DNA from: Streptomyces caatingaensis | GTDB taxonomy: Bacteria; Actinomycetota; Actinomycetes; Streptomycetales; Streptomycetaceae | Direction of reading: 5' to 3' | Assembly: GCF_001187435.1 (NCBI RefSeq) | Contig: NZ_LFXA01000002.1 | Coordinates: forward strand, 124,001 to 188,000 | Length of the DNA: 64,000 nucleotides | Shown here: one piece after another, positions 1 through 8,634 of the stretch | Numbering within the stretch: the first letter of the stretch is position 1 | Layout of the letters: every line of letters starts with the position of its first letter | Program-made: the position numbers and the translations under genes | Notes under the pieces: generated by a model | What the model saw: the letters and a program-made list of their open reading frames with translations, nothing else | Told to the model about the DNA's origin: nothing | Databases searched by the model: none

Positions 1-371
1 TCGTGTTGGGTGAGCCATTTGTAGGCGGCGAGTTCGGGGCCGGTGCCCGGGGTGGCCAGGCGGACGGCGGTGTCGTCCGGGACGGTCAGGGTCTGGTAGA
101 CGAAGTCGATCGCCGGGGGCGCGTAGGTGCGCTCGTCGCGTGGGGTGAAGTCCGTCAGGACCAGGCGGACGGGCGTCAGGGCCAGGCCCGTCGCCCGCTT
201 GCCCTCGCGGGCCATGGCCTCCCACGCCGGTTCGCCGTCCCATGCCGTCCCGCCGGGCAGCTGGAAGTTGCGGCCGTTGTCCGGGGCGCCCTTGCGGTAC
301 GGCGAGACGAGCAGCACCTTGCCGTGGCCGTTGAGGATGAGGGCCAGCGCACGGATGCGGGGTGAGGGCAT
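1..371 (-). CDS. Nudix hydrolase domain protein, partial (3' end off the left edge)
   Basis: Reads from an ATG at 371 toward the left edge; 123 residues are visible and no stop is reached. The N-terminus (MPSPRIRALALILN...) has the beta-strand pattern of a Nudix fold, and a Nudix-box-like segment follows the 'QLPGGT' turn. Aligned to GX5EX7REUXEEXGU the box reads G-TAWDG-E-PAWEAMA-RE-G-K-RA-T-GL. The first glutamate and the RE pair are kept, but the two metal-binding glutamates of 'EE' are replaced by Arg-Ala. The fold call is fairly safe; hydrolase activity is doubtful, and the protein may be a degenerate Nudix homologue with a binding or regulatory role. It is divergent from the HTH gene at 596. 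Confidence 0.75.
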   Translation of the reverse strand, partial: MPSPRIRALALILNGHGKVLLVSPYRKGAPDNGRNFQLPGGTAWDGEPAWEAMAREGKRATGLALTPVRLVLTDFTPRDERTYAPPAIDFVYQTLTVPDDTAVRLATPGTGPELAAYKWLTQH

Positions 372-473
372 GGGGGCGCCTTTCGGGTTGCGTGGGGTTC
401 GGGTGTGCTTCCGGACGTTAGTGGTTCGGCTGCTCAACCAGCTTGGGGCGTGGGAGAGTTGGCGGGCAAGTCG

Positions 474-490
474 CAGCGACACTGTCGCTG
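474..490. promoter_or_regulatory. 7-bp inverted repeat upstream of the HTH gene (candidate operator)
   Basis: CAGCGAC-act-GTCGCTG is a perfect palindrome with a 3-bp centre. It lies in the 224-bp divergent region between the Nudix gene and the HTH regulator, about 105 bp upstream of the regulator's start. Its position suits an autoregulatory operator, but which protein binds it is inference. Confidence 0.4.
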
Positions 491-595
491 AAAGTGGAAT
501 ATTCGGCGAGCGGGGCACGGGGTAACGGGTGCTGGGCACGGGTACGTACGGGCTGGGTGCCCCCACCACCGAGCCCGGCACGGGAGGGTTCGCGC

Positions 596-1462
596 ATGGC
601 AGTGAAGACGGGGCCGACGCTGCGGAGGGTGCAGCTCGGGAAAGAGCTCCGCAGGCTCCGCGACCGCGCGGGGATGACGCCGGCGCAGGCGGTTGACGGA
701 CTGGGCTTCAGCGAGACGAAGCTGTGGCGTGTGGAGCGGGGGCTGACGAGCCTGGACAAGGTCCAGGATCTCCGCAATCTGTGCGCGCGGTACGGGCTGG
801 AAGACGAGGAGGACATCGAGTTCCTCGTCCGGATCCAGCGGGATTCGCTGAGCCGTGACTGGTGGGCTCCGTACCGGAATCTGATGCCGTCCGGCATGGG
901 CATGTTCGTGGGACTGGAGCGCGATGCGCGACGGCTCAGGGGATGGCATCCGACTCTGGTTTACGGGCTGTTGCAGACCGAATCCTATGCGCGGGCGCTG
1001 TTCCAGTCCGCAAAGGCGGTCGAGGAGACCACGACCGAATTTCTGGAGATGAACGTCCAGCTCCGCACGCAGCGCAAGGAGTTGATCACCAGGTCCGAGA
1101 ACCCTGTAGAGCTCTGGGTCATCATGGGTGAAGCGGCGCTGCGCCATGTCCTCGGCAGTGCCGAGGTGATGCGTGAGCAGTACGAGCACATCGCCGACCT
1201 GGCGAAGCTGGACAACGTGACGGTTCAGGTGTTGCCCCTGGCCACGCCTACATATCGCTCCTTCAGCAACTTCGTCCTCATGGACTTCGAGCCGCCGATG
1301 ACGACGATCGTCGAGATCGACGAGGCCAGATCGGTGGTCGTGGTCGACAAGCAGACGGAAGTGTGGAAGCACACCCGCAAGTTCGACGCCCTCTGCGCGG
1401 GTGCGCTGGGCCCCGGGGAAACACCGAAGTTTCTGGAACGGCTGGCGAGAGAGCAGGCGTAG
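596..1462 (+). CDS. HTH transcriptional regulator, Scr1/WhiJ-like (DUF5753)
   Basis: 288 aa. The N-terminal ~70 residues form an Xre-type helix-turn-helix (LGKELRRLRDRAGM...SETKLWRVERG). The rest is the DUF5753 ligand/partner domain, recognisable by 'HPTLVYGLLQTESYARAL' and 'VTVQVLPLATPTY'. This is the architecture of the WhiJ-like regulators that Streptomyces carries in many copies, usually paired with a small DUF397 protein; one follows here only 2 bp downstream. The frame is open back to 443, but the ATG at 596 has a purine-rich stretch (GGGAGG) before it and matches the usual family start. By analogy with WhiJ it probably represses developmental or local genes, relieved by the DUF397 partner; the target here is unknown. 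Confidence 0.9.
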   Translation: MAVKTGPTLRRVQLGKELRRLRDRAGMTPAQAVDGLGFSETKLWRVERGLTSLDKVQDLRNLCARYGLEDEEDIEFLVRIQRDSLSRDWWAPYRNLMPSGMGMFVGLERDARRLRGWHPTLVYGLLQTESYARALFQSAKAVEETTTEFLEMNVQLRTQRKELITRSENPVELWVIMGEAALRHVLGSAEVMREQYEHIADLAKLDNVTVQVLPLATPTYRSFSNFVLMDFEPPMTTIVEIDEARSVVVVDKQTEVWKHTRKFDALCAGALGPGETPKFLERLAREQA

Positions 1463-1464
1463 TC

Positions 1465-1644
1465 ATGAATGGCGTGTCATGGGTCAAGTCCTCCTATACC
1501 GGGGAAAACGGGAGTAATTGTGTCGAAGTAGCAGACCTCGCCGATCGTGTCGGCATACGCGACTCCAAGAATCCATCGCTTCGCTCGATCAGCGTCCCGA
1601 ACCCCGCCTGGAAGGCACTCGTCGCGGAACTCGGCGCCCAGTAG
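1465..1644 (+). CDS. DUF397 small protein
   Basis: 59 aa, starting 2 bp after the stop of the HTH gene, so almost certainly co-transcribed. It shows the DUF397 signature: W-x-KSSYT near the N-terminus, an 'NCVEVA' strand, and 'GIRDSKNP' before the C-terminal helix. DUF397 proteins are thought to act with the DUF5753 regulators encoded beside them (WhiJ system) and have been likened to toxin-antitoxin pairs. The stop codon at 1642 lies 1 bp from the end of the convergent treY gene. Confidence 0.92.
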   Translation: MNGVSWVKSSYTGENGSNCVEVADLADRVGIRDSKNPSLRSISVPNPAWKALVAELGAQ

Positions 1645-1645
1645 C

Positions 1646-4024
1646 TCACTCCCGCACCAACAACGCCACCGGAAACCGGTGCAACAACCGCGACAGCGGC
1701 ACTCGCCCCGGGCACACCCGCCCCGTCAGCAACTCCCGCCACCGCGCGGCCCCGTCCGGCAGACCCAGCGCCGTCTCCCCCCAGTCCAGCCCCCGCGCCC
1801 ACCGCGTCACCACCGTGACCGCCTCCCCCGAGCGGGCGAAGGCCACGCAGTGGTCCGCCGCCGGGCCGGTGGCGGTCAGCGGGTGGTAGTCGGCGCGCGG
1901 GCCGGTGAACCACTCGGGGTGGGCACGGCGCAGGCGCAGGGCCGTGCGTGTGAGGTGGAGCTTCTCGGCGGAGAGGCCGGACGGCTCGGTGGGGGTGGTG
2001 AGGTCGACCGGGCGCCGGTTGTCGGGGTCGACCAGGAGGCGGCGGACGCGCTCGGTGCCCTGGTAGAGGTCGGGGACGCCGGGCACGGTGAGGTGGAGGA
2101 GGGCCGCTCCGAGGGTGTTGGCGCGTACGGACGGGCGTACCGCGGTGGCGAAGTCGGTCAGGGCGCGGTGGGCGGGCCCGCAGGGGCCGCCCACGACGAA
2201 GCGTTCGACGTCCTCCTCGTACGATGTGTCGCGCTCCGTCCACGTCGTGCGCAACGCCGCCTCGCGGGCGGCCTTGAGGACGGCGGGGACGAGCCGCAGG
2301 GCGTCCGGCTCGCCGAGGGCGAAGGCCGTCTGCCAGGCCGTCCACGCCAGATGGGGATCCGGCGCGGGCGCCCGGGCCGACAACTCGTCCAGGAGGAGGG
2401 CCCATTCGCGCGGGTATTCGGTCAGCGCGGTCAGGCGCGCCCGCGCGTCCGCGCTGCGCTTGGTGTCGTGGGTGGCCAGCACCGTGCCGGTGGCGGGCCA
2501 GTCGCGCTGGATGCGGGCGCAGAAGGCGTGGAACTCGGTGGAGGAGACGGCCGGCCGGTCGGGTGTGCCGCCGACCTCCGTGGCGGAGAGGAGGGGGGCG
2601 TAGCGGTAGAAGGCCGTGTCCTCGGTGGACTTGGCGCGCACCGCGGCCGCCGTCTGGGCGAAGCGGGCGCAGAAGTCGCGGTGTTCGGGGCCGTCGCCGA
2701 GCCGTCCGAGGGCCGCGTCGCGGACGACCTCGACGGCCGCGGCCTCCTCCGGCACGGTGAAGGCGGAGCGCGCGGCCTGCGCGGCCTCGTCCAGGAGGGC
2801 GGCCTCCGCCGGAGCGGCCGGCTCGCCGCAGCGCGCGTACGGGCGGTAGACCGGCAGCCGGACGAGGATCTCGTACAGCGCCGTGCGCAGCGCCCAGGGC
2901 GCGTGGTCGCGCAGTCGCCAGGAGGCGTCGCAGATGCGGGCGGCGACGCGCACCAGCCGCTCGGTCTCGGCGACGAGTTCGTGGGAGACCATGCGGCGCG
3001 CGGCGCGCCGCACGGTGGCGGGCCAGTCGCCGCCGCGGTCGGCGGGCGGGGCGGCGAACGCCCGGTAGGCGGTGGTGAGTTCGGCGGCGCCGGAGGGGGC
3101 GGTGAAGAGGCCGTCGATGTGGCGGAGGGCGTCATAGCCGGTGGTGCCGGCGACGGGCCAGGCGTCGGGGAGGGCCTCGTCGCGGGCGAGGATCTTCTCG
3201 ACGACGGTCCAGCGGCCGCCGGTGGCCTCGTGGAGCCGCGCCAGGTAGCCGGCGGGGTCGGCGAGCCCGTCGGGGTGGTCGACGCGCAGCCCGTCGAGGA
3301 CGCCTTCGCGCAGGAGTTGCAGCACCTTGGCGTGGGTGGCGGCGAAGACCTCGGGGTCCTCGGCGCGGACGGCGATCAGCTCGGAGACGGTGAAGAAGCG
3401 GCGCCGGTTGAGCTCGGTGCGGGCCAGCCGCCACCAGGCGGGCCGGTACCACTGGGCGTCCAGCAGCTCGGGCAGGGGGAGCCGTTCGGTGCCGGGGCGC
3501 AGGGGCAGGACGTGGTCGTGGTAGCGCAGGGTGGTGTCGTGGACGGTGAAGGCGCCGAGCTCGTCGCCGAGCCGGCCGGCGAGGACGGGCAGCAGGACCT
3601 TGCCGCCGTGCTCGGCCCAGTCGATGTCGAACCAGCGGGCGTACGGGGAGGCGGGTCCGTCGCGCAGCACTTCCCACAGCGGCCCGTTGAGGTGCTCGGG
3701 GGCGGGGGCGGCCATGTGGTTGGGGACGATGTCCAGGACCAGGCCGAGGCCGTGGGCGTGGGCGGCGCGGGCCAGGGCGCGCAGGCCCTCCTCGCCGCCG
3801 AGTTCGGCCCGGACGGCGGTGTGGTCGGTGACGTCGTAGCCGTGCGTCGAGCCGGGCACGGCCTCCAGGACGGGGGAGAGGTGCAGGTGGGAGACGCCGA
3901 GTGCGGCGAGGGAGGGCACGGCGCGCTCGGCCGCGGCGAAGGGGAAGTCCGGCTGGAGCTGGAGGCGGTAGGTGGCGGTCGGCGGGGTCGTCCCGTCGTG
4001 GCTGTCGCGGCTGTCGCGCTTCAT
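1646..4024 (-). CDS. treY: Maltooligosyl trehalose synthase
   Basis: 792 aa GH13-family enzyme that isomerises the reducing-end alpha-1,4 bond of maltooligosaccharides to alpha-1,1, giving maltooligosyl trehalose. Visible motifs are 'LDIVPNHM' (about 98-104), 'LRVDHPDGL' with the likely nucleophile Asp249, 'VVEKIL' with the acid/base Glu276, and 'THDTKRS' (about 518-524). The length matches the family. It lies 61 bp downstream of glgX on the same strand. The pair fits the TreX(GlgX)-TreY-TreZ route, in which debranched glycogen chains feed trehalose synthesis; a treZ gene is not in the window. The product is cytoplasmic. Confidence 0.95.
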   Translation of the reverse strand: MKRDSRDSHDGTTPPTATYRLQLQPDFPFAAAERAVPSLAALGVSHLHLSPVLEAVPGSTHGYDVTDHTAVRAELGGEEGLRALARAAHAHGLGLVLDIVPNHMAAPAPEHLNGPLWEVLRDGPASPYARWFDIDWAEHGGKVLLPVLAGRLGDELGAFTVHDTTLRYHDHVLPLRPGTERLPLPELLDAQWYRPAWWRLARTELNRRRFFTVSELIAVRAEDPEVFAATHAKVLQLLREGVLDGLRVDHPDGLADPAGYLARLHEATGGRWTVVEKILARDEALPDAWPVAGTTGYDALRHIDGLFTAPSGAAELTTAYRAFAAPPADRGGDWPATVRRAARRMVSHELVAETERLVRVAARICDASWRLRDHAPWALRTALYEILVRLPVYRPYARCGEPAAPAEAALLDEAAQAARSAFTVPEEAAAVEVVRDAALGRLGDGPEHRDFCARFAQTAAAVRAKSTEDTAFYRYAPLLSATEVGGTPDRPAVSSTEFHAFCARIQRDWPATGTVLATHDTKRSADARARLTALTEYPREWALLLDELSARAPAPDPHLAWTAWQTAFALGEPDALRLVPAVLKAAREAALRTTWTERDTSYEEDVERFVVGGPCGPAHRALTDFATAVRPSVRANTLGAALLHLTVPGVPDLYQGTERVRRLLVDPDNRRPVDLTTPTEPSGLSAEKLHLTRTALRLRRAHPEWFTGPRADYHPLTATGPAADHCVAFARSGEAVTVVTRWARGLDWGETALGLPDGAARWRELLTGRVCPGRVPLSRLLHRFPVALLVRE

Positions 4025-4085
4025 GGGAACATGCGTACCCAGCCGGGCGGGGGCGCAGCGGTCGCGGAGGGGGCGTCCCCGGTCG

Positions 4086-6212
4086 TCAGAGGGGGCGTTG
4101 GAGGACGGCGAGGCTGCGGTCGGTGAGGGTGAGCCGGTCTCCCGCGGCGAGCTTCGGTCCGTCCTGGATGACGCCTTCGGGGCGCGCGGTGTCCACGACG
4201 ACCCGCCAGAGCCGCCCGTGGTCGGGCGGGACGACGAAGTCGAGGGCGCCGTCGTGGGCGTTGAACATCAGCAGGAACGAGTCGTCGACGACGGGCTCGC
4301 CGCGCGGCCCCGGTTCGGAGATGGCGCCGCCGTTGAGGAAGACGGTCAGGGAACGGGCGTGGGCGGCCTGCCAGTCCTCGTCGCGCATCTCCTCCCCTTC
4401 CGGGGTGAACCAGGCGATGTCGGACAGTTCGTCGTGGGTGCCCTGCACGGGCCTGCCGTGGAAGAAGCGGCGGCGCCGGAAGACCGGGTGGTCGCGGCGG
4501 AGCCAGACCATCGCCCGGGTGAAGGCGAGCATGCGGCGGGCGCGCTCGGCGGCCGGGTCGTCGGGGTCGGGCCAGTGCACCCAGGACAGCTCGCTGTCCT
4601 GGCAGTACGCGTTGTTGTTGCCGTGCTGGGTGCGGGCGAACTCGTCGCCGTGGCTGATCATCGGGACGCCCTGGGAGAGCAGCAGGGTGGCGATCAGGTT
4701 GCGCATCTGCCGGTCGCGCAGGGCAAGGACGGCCGCGTCGTCCGTCTCGCCCTCGACGCCGCAGTTCCACGACCGGTTGTGGCCCTCGCCGTCGCGGTTG
4801 TCCTCGCCGTTGGCCTCGTTGTGCTTCTCGTTGTAGGAGACGAGGTCGTGGAGGGTGAAACCGTCGTGGCACGTCACGAAGTTGACGGAGGCGAGCGGGC
4901 GGCGGCCGTCGTCCTGGTAGAGGTCGGAGGAGCCGGTCAGCCGGGAGCCGAAGTCGGCCAGGGTGGCGGGCTCGCCGCGCCACAGGTCCCGGCAGGTGTC
5001 CCGGAACTTGCCGTTCCATTCGGTCCACAGCGGGGGGAAGTTGCCGACCTGGTAGCCCCCCTCGCCGACGTCCCACGGCTCCGCGATCAGCTTCACCTGG
5101 CTCACCACCGGGTCCTGCTGCACCAGGTCGAAGAACGACGACAGCCGGTCCACCTCGTGGAACTGCCGTGCGAGCGTGGCCGCCAGATCGAACCGGAAGC
5201 CGTCCACCCGCATCTCGGTGACCCAGTACCGCAGCGAGTCCATGATGAGCTGGAGGACGTGCGGGCTGCGCATCAGCAGGGAGTTGCCGGTGCCGGTGGT
5301 GTCCGTGTAGTAGCGCGGGTCGTCCGAGAGCCGGTAGTACGAGGCGTTGTCGAGGCCCCGGAAGGACAGCGTGGGGCCCAGGTGGTTGCCCTCGGCCGTG
5401 TGGTTGTAGACCACGTCGAGGATGACCTCGATGCCGGCCGCGTGCAGGGCCCGCACGGCGGACTTGAACTCCAGCACCTGCTGCCCCCGGTCGCCCCAGG
5501 ACGCGTACGCGTTGTGCGGGGCGAAGAAGCCGATGGTGTTGTACCCCCAGTAGTTGGCCAGCCCCAGGTCCACCAGCCGGTGGTCGTGGACGAACTGGTG
5601 CACCGGCATCAGTTCGATCGCCGTCACCCCCAGCCCGGTCAGGTGCGCGATCACCGCGGGGTGCGCCAGGGCCGCGTAGGTGCCGCGGATCTCCGGCGGC
5701 AGCTCCGGGTGAAGCATCGTCAGCCCCTTGACGTGGGCCTCGTAGATGACCGTCCGGTGGTACTCGGTGCGCGGCCGGCGGTCGTCGCCCCAGTCGAAGT
5801 ACGGATTGATGACGACGGAGGTCATCATGTGCGGAGCGGAGTCCATGTCATTACGCGCGTCCGGATCGTCGAAGTGATAGCCGTAGACCGCCTCCCCCCA
5901 CTCCACCCGGCCGCTGACGGCCTTGGCATACGGGTCCAGCAGCAGCTTCGCGGAGTTGCACCGCTGCCCCCGCTCCGGGGCGTACGGGCCGTGCGCCCGG
6001 AAGCCGTACCGCTGCCCCGGCATCACCCCCGGCAGGTACGCGTGCCGCACGAACGCGTCGCTCTCCCGCAGCTCGACGGCCGTCTCCGACCCGTCCTCGT
6101 GCAGCAGGCACAACTCGATCCGCTCCGCCGCCTCGGAGAAGACCGCGAAGTTGGTGCCCGCCCCGTCGTAGGTGGCACCGAGGGGGTACGCCTGTCCCGG
6201 CCAGACCTGCAT
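4086..6212 (-). CDS. glgX: Glycogen debranching enzyme (isoamylase type)
   Basis: 708 aa from the ATG at 6212, which opens MQVWPGQAYPLGATYDG as family members do; 30 extra upstream codons are open but unlikely. An N-terminal CBM48 domain (about 10-100) precedes a GH13_11 barrel. Region I 'DVVYNH' (266-271), nucleophile Asp342 in 'FRFDLA', acid/base Glu378 in 'AEPWD' and Asp450 in 'CHDG' are all present. It hydrolyses alpha-1,6 branches of glycogen or limit dextrins and supplies linear maltooligosaccharides to TreY just downstream. The two genes form an operon whose promoter must lie in the 6213-6526 gap. Confidence 0.95.
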   Translation of the reverse strand: MQVWPGQAYPLGATYDGAGTNFAVFSEAAERIELCLLHEDGSETAVELRESDAFVRHAYLPGVMPGQRYGFRAHGPYAPERGQRCNSAKLLLDPYAKAVSGRVEWGEAVYGYHFDDPDARNDMDSAPHMMTSVVINPYFDWGDDRRPRTEYHRTVIYEAHVKGLTMLHPELPPEIRGTYAALAHPAVIAHLTGLGVTAIELMPVHQFVHDHRLVDLGLANYWGYNTIGFFAPHNAYASWGDRGQQVLEFKSAVRALHAAGIEVILDVVYNHTAEGNHLGPTLSFRGLDNASYYRLSDDPRYYTDTTGTGNSLLMRSPHVLQLIMDSLRYWVTEMRVDGFRFDLAATLARQFHEVDRLSSFFDLVQQDPVVSQVKLIAEPWDVGEGGYQVGNFPPLWTEWNGKFRDTCRDLWRGEPATLADFGSRLTGSSDLYQDDGRRPLASVNFVTCHDGFTLHDLVSYNEKHNEANGEDNRDGEGHNRSWNCGVEGETDDAAVLALRDRQMRNLIATLLLSQGVPMISHGDEFARTQHGNNNAYCQDSELSWVHWPDPDDPAAERARRMLAFTRAMVWLRRDHPVFRRRRFFHGRPVQGTHDELSDIAWFTPEGEEMRDEDWQAAHARSLTVFLNGGAISEPGPRGEPVVDDSFLLMFNAHDGALDFVVPPDHGRLWRVVVDTARPEGVIQDGPKLAAGDRLTLTDRSLAVLQRPL

Positions 6213-6526
6213 AGACTCGACTCTTCCGCTTTCCGGCCTCCCCCGGGCGCCTCGCACCGGGCCGTCGAGGTCCAGATCTTCCCCGAAACCACCGCCCTCC
6301 ACCTCTCGGACGGCCGGACCACACGGGTGACGGACCGTCCGTTTCCCACCTCACGCACGGATATCACTATGAGTCAGATCACATGGTCCTTACGTGTCAT
6401 GGGCAACCGCCACGTGGCACAGGCGAGTTCGCCGGGCGCCGGACCAGGCGCGTGTGCGCCGTCTCCCACAGGCGCAGTAGTCTGCCTTGATCGTTGAACG
6501 GGGGGCGGGAAGAAGGCGGTGCACTG
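6213..6526. promoter_or_regulatory. Divergent intergenic region between glgX and the HEPN/PLD-like gene
   Basis: 314 bp without a convincing gene. It must hold the promoters of glgX-treY (-) and of the gene at 6527 (+). The 6360-6420 stretch is less GC-rich than its surroundings, as expected for promoter DNA. I see no clear -35/-10 pair, riboswitch or long inverted repeat. Confidence 0.4.
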
Positions 6527-7762
6527 ATGAGCTCGGGCGGGCTGGAGCTGCCCCCTGCGGACGGGGATCCGGGGGAGGAAGCGGCCGGCGGCACACCCCC
6601 CGGCGCGGTGTCCCTCGCCCGCCCCGGGGAGATCGGGGCGGAACTCGACTGGGGCGCGGACGCCTGGAGCGAGGTGCGCACCCGCGCCCGCCGGGCGGGC
6701 CGCGCCTACATCTGGCTGAACCTGGTGGAGCAGCGGCTGCGGGCCGTCGTCGCCGCCGTGCTGCGGCCGGTGTACGAACCCGTGCACGGCGAGGACGAAT
6801 GGGTCGTCGCCGCGGCCGGGCCCGCCGGGCAGGAGTGGGTGCAGCGGGCCGTCGCCGTGCGCGAGGTCAGCCGGCGCAAGGGCTACCTGCTCGACCCCGC
6901 CGACGACAACGTCCTCAGCTTCCTCACCCTTCCCCAGCTGCGGGAGCTGCTCGTCCAGCACTGGCCCTGCTTCGAGCCGTACCTCGACGACCGGCGCGAG
7001 CTCGAACTCGCCCTCGACGAGCTGGAGGTCGCGCGCAACGTCGTCTCCCGCAACCGCGCCCTGTCCCGGACCGTCCTCGCCCAGGCCGAACGGGCCTCCG
7101 CCCGGCTGCTCGACATCCTCGGCGGCGGCGCCGGCATCCCCTCCGCCGACCGGCTGCCCGTCGACGCCGTCGAGGACCTCGTCGGCGACCGCTACGCCGA
7201 CGTCGTCGGCGTGCACCCCGACCGGGTGCGCCTGCAGCGGCAGTTGCCCGTGGAGGACCTCTTCGGCAGCGCGCGGCGGCTCGACGCGGTCGGCATAGGA
7301 CTCAACCTCCTTGTCCAGAACTACTCGGGGCGCCGGCTCGTCCGCCTCGCCGAGGACGGCTGCCGCGCCCGGCTGCTCTTCCTCAACCCCGCCAGCAGCG
7401 CGGTGCGGCGCCGCGAGCGCGAGCTCGGCCTGAAGAAGGGCGAGATGAGCCGGTCCGTGGAGATGAACATCATGCACATGCGGCGGGTGCGGGACCGGCT
7501 CTCCGCCCCCTCCGCGTTCGAGATCCGCGTCTTCGACGAGACCCCGCGCTTCACGGCCTACCTCGTCAACGGCGACGGCGCCGACGGCCTGGCCGTCGTC
7601 CAGCCCTATCTGCGCCGGGCGCGGGGGATGGAGGCGCCGGTGCTGGTGCTGCGCGGGGGTGCGCGCGGACGGTCGGGGGCGCCGTCCGGGGAGGACGGGC
7701 TGTTCGACACGTACCGCGAGGAGTTCGAGGGGGTCTGGGCGGATTCGCGCCCTGTCTCCTGA
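6527..7762 (+). CDS. SAV2148-family HEPN domain protein with PLD-like C-terminal region
   Basis: 411 aa, soluble, from the ATG at 6527 preceded by GAAGAAGGCGG; an in-frame TTG at 6494 is less likely. The N-terminal half is helical and charged. The middle (DDRRELELALDELEVARNVV) fits the SAV2148 family HEPN region. The C-terminal third ('GCRARLLFLNPASSAVRRRE', 'FEIRVFDETPRFTAYLVN') resembles the sensor-like half of phospholipase-D-fold proteins. This family is conserved in Streptomyces and I know of no firm function for it. HEPN domains are often RNases, but I cannot identify a clear Rx4-6H motif, so catalysis is not supported. It stands alone in its transcription unit. Confidence 0.75.
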   Translation: MSSGGLELPPADGDPGEEAAGGTPPGAVSLARPGEIGAELDWGADAWSEVRTRARRAGRAYIWLNLVEQRLRAVVAAVLRPVYEPVHGEDEWVVAAAGPAGQEWVQRAVAVREVSRRKGYLLDPADDNVLSFLTLPQLRELLVQHWPCFEPYLDDRRELELALDELEVARNVVSRNRALSRTVLAQAERASARLLDILGGGAGIPSADRLPVDAVEDLVGDRYADVVGVHPDRVRLQRQLPVEDLFGSARRLDAVGIGLNLLVQNYSGRRLVRLAEDGCRARLLFLNPASSAVRRRERELGLKKGEMSRSVEMNIMHMRRVRDRLSAPSAFEIRVFDETPRFTAYLVNGDGADGLAVVQPYLRRARGMEAPVLVLRGGARGRSGAPSGEDGLFDTYREEFEGVWADSRPVS

Positions 7763-7843
7763 GCGCCGCTCCCGGGGCGTTGTCAGTGGCCTGTGCGAGG
7801 GTGGTGGTCCTGCGGGGGAGAGCACCACGAAGGGGGACTTGCC

Positions 7844-8530
7844 ATGGGCTGGCACGCGGAGCCGTTGATCGGGTTCGACCTGGAGACGACGGGCACGGAT
7901 CCGGCGGAGGCGCGGATCGTCACGGCGGCGGTGGTGGAGACGGCCGGGGGCGAGCCGGTGGGGCGGCGGTGCTGGCTGGCCGACCCCGGCGTTCCCGTTC
8001 CCGCCGAGGCCACGGCGGTGCACGGCATCACCGGTGAGCGGGCTGCGGCGGAGGGGCGGCCCGCGCGGGAGGTCGTCGCCGAGATAGCGGAGGAGCTGGC
8101 GGCGCACTGGGCGCTGGGGCGACCCGTCGTCGCCTACAACGCGTCCTTCGATCTCAGCCTGCTCGACGCCGAGTTGCGCAGACACGGCCTGCCGCCGCTC
8201 GGCCGCCGGCCCGGCCCGGTCATCGACCCGCTGACGATCGACCGGGCCGTCGACCGCTACCGCAAGGGGCGGCGCACGCTGGGGGATGTGTGCCGGGTGT
8301 ACGGGGTCGTGCTGGAGGGGGCGCACGAGGCGGGGGCGGACGCGCTGGCCGCGGTGCGGGTGGCGCTGGCGATCGCGGATCGCCATCCCCGGATAGCGAA
8401 GGCGGAGTTGGGGGAGCTGTACCGGGATCAGGAGCGGTGGTACGCGGAGTGGGCGGAGGGGTATGAGGGGTGGCTGCGGCGGAGGGGGGATGCGGGGGCG
8501 GTGGTGAACGGGCGGTGGCCCGTCAGGTGA
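7844..8530 (+). CDS. DEDD-family 3'-5' exonuclease (DNA polymerase III epsilon-like)
   Basis: 228 aa. ATG at 7844 after an AGGGGG ribosome-binding site. ExoI 'FDLETTG' carries the Asp-Glu pair near residue 13; ExoII is 'VAYNASFDLSLLDAEL'; ExoIII is 'EAGADALAAVRV', with His-x(4)-Asp replaced by 'HEAGAD', the DEDDh spacing. This is the exonuclease-only form common in actinomycetes and separate from the replicative polymerase. It degrades 3' ends of DNA (possibly RNA) in the cytoplasm. It follows the HEPN protein by 81 bp on the same strand but probably has its own start signals. Confidence 0.92.
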   Translation: MGWHAEPLIGFDLETTGTDPAEARIVTAAVVETAGGEPVGRRCWLADPGVPVPAEATAVHGITGERAAAEGRPAREVVAEIAEELAAHWALGRPVVAYNASFDLSLLDAELRRHGLPPLGRRPGPVIDPLTIDRAVDRYRKGRRTLGDVCRVYGVVLEGAHEAGADALAAVRVALAIADRHPRIAKAELGELYRDQERWYAEWAEGYEGWLRRRGDAGAVVNGRWPVR

Positions 8531-8554
8531 GGCGCCCCCGGCCCGGCCTGTCAC

Positions 8555-8634
8555 CTGGAGCGGATGCCGGCTGGAGCGGACGCCGGCGGGAAGGGATGCC
8601 GGCTAGAACGGATGCCGGCTAGAACGGATGCCAG
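8555..8634. repeat. Five tandem copies of a 16-bp unit
   Basis: Consecutive copies at 8555-8570, 8571-8586, 8587-8602, 8603-8618 and 8619-8634, with consensus CTGGAGCGGATGCCGG. The fourth and fifth copies carry CTAGAAC in place of CTGGAGC. The last copy encodes the C-terminus and stop codon (minus strand, W-H-P-F-stop) of the phosphotransferase gene, so the array looks like repeated duplication of the gene's final codons into the 3' flank. Confidence 0.9.

Noticed and set aside
1547..4126. 859-codon plus-strand frame over treY, and similar long frames over glgX, the protease pair and the xdh genes
   Set aside because: Antisense shadows with low-complexity composition; the opposite strand encodes clear enzymes.
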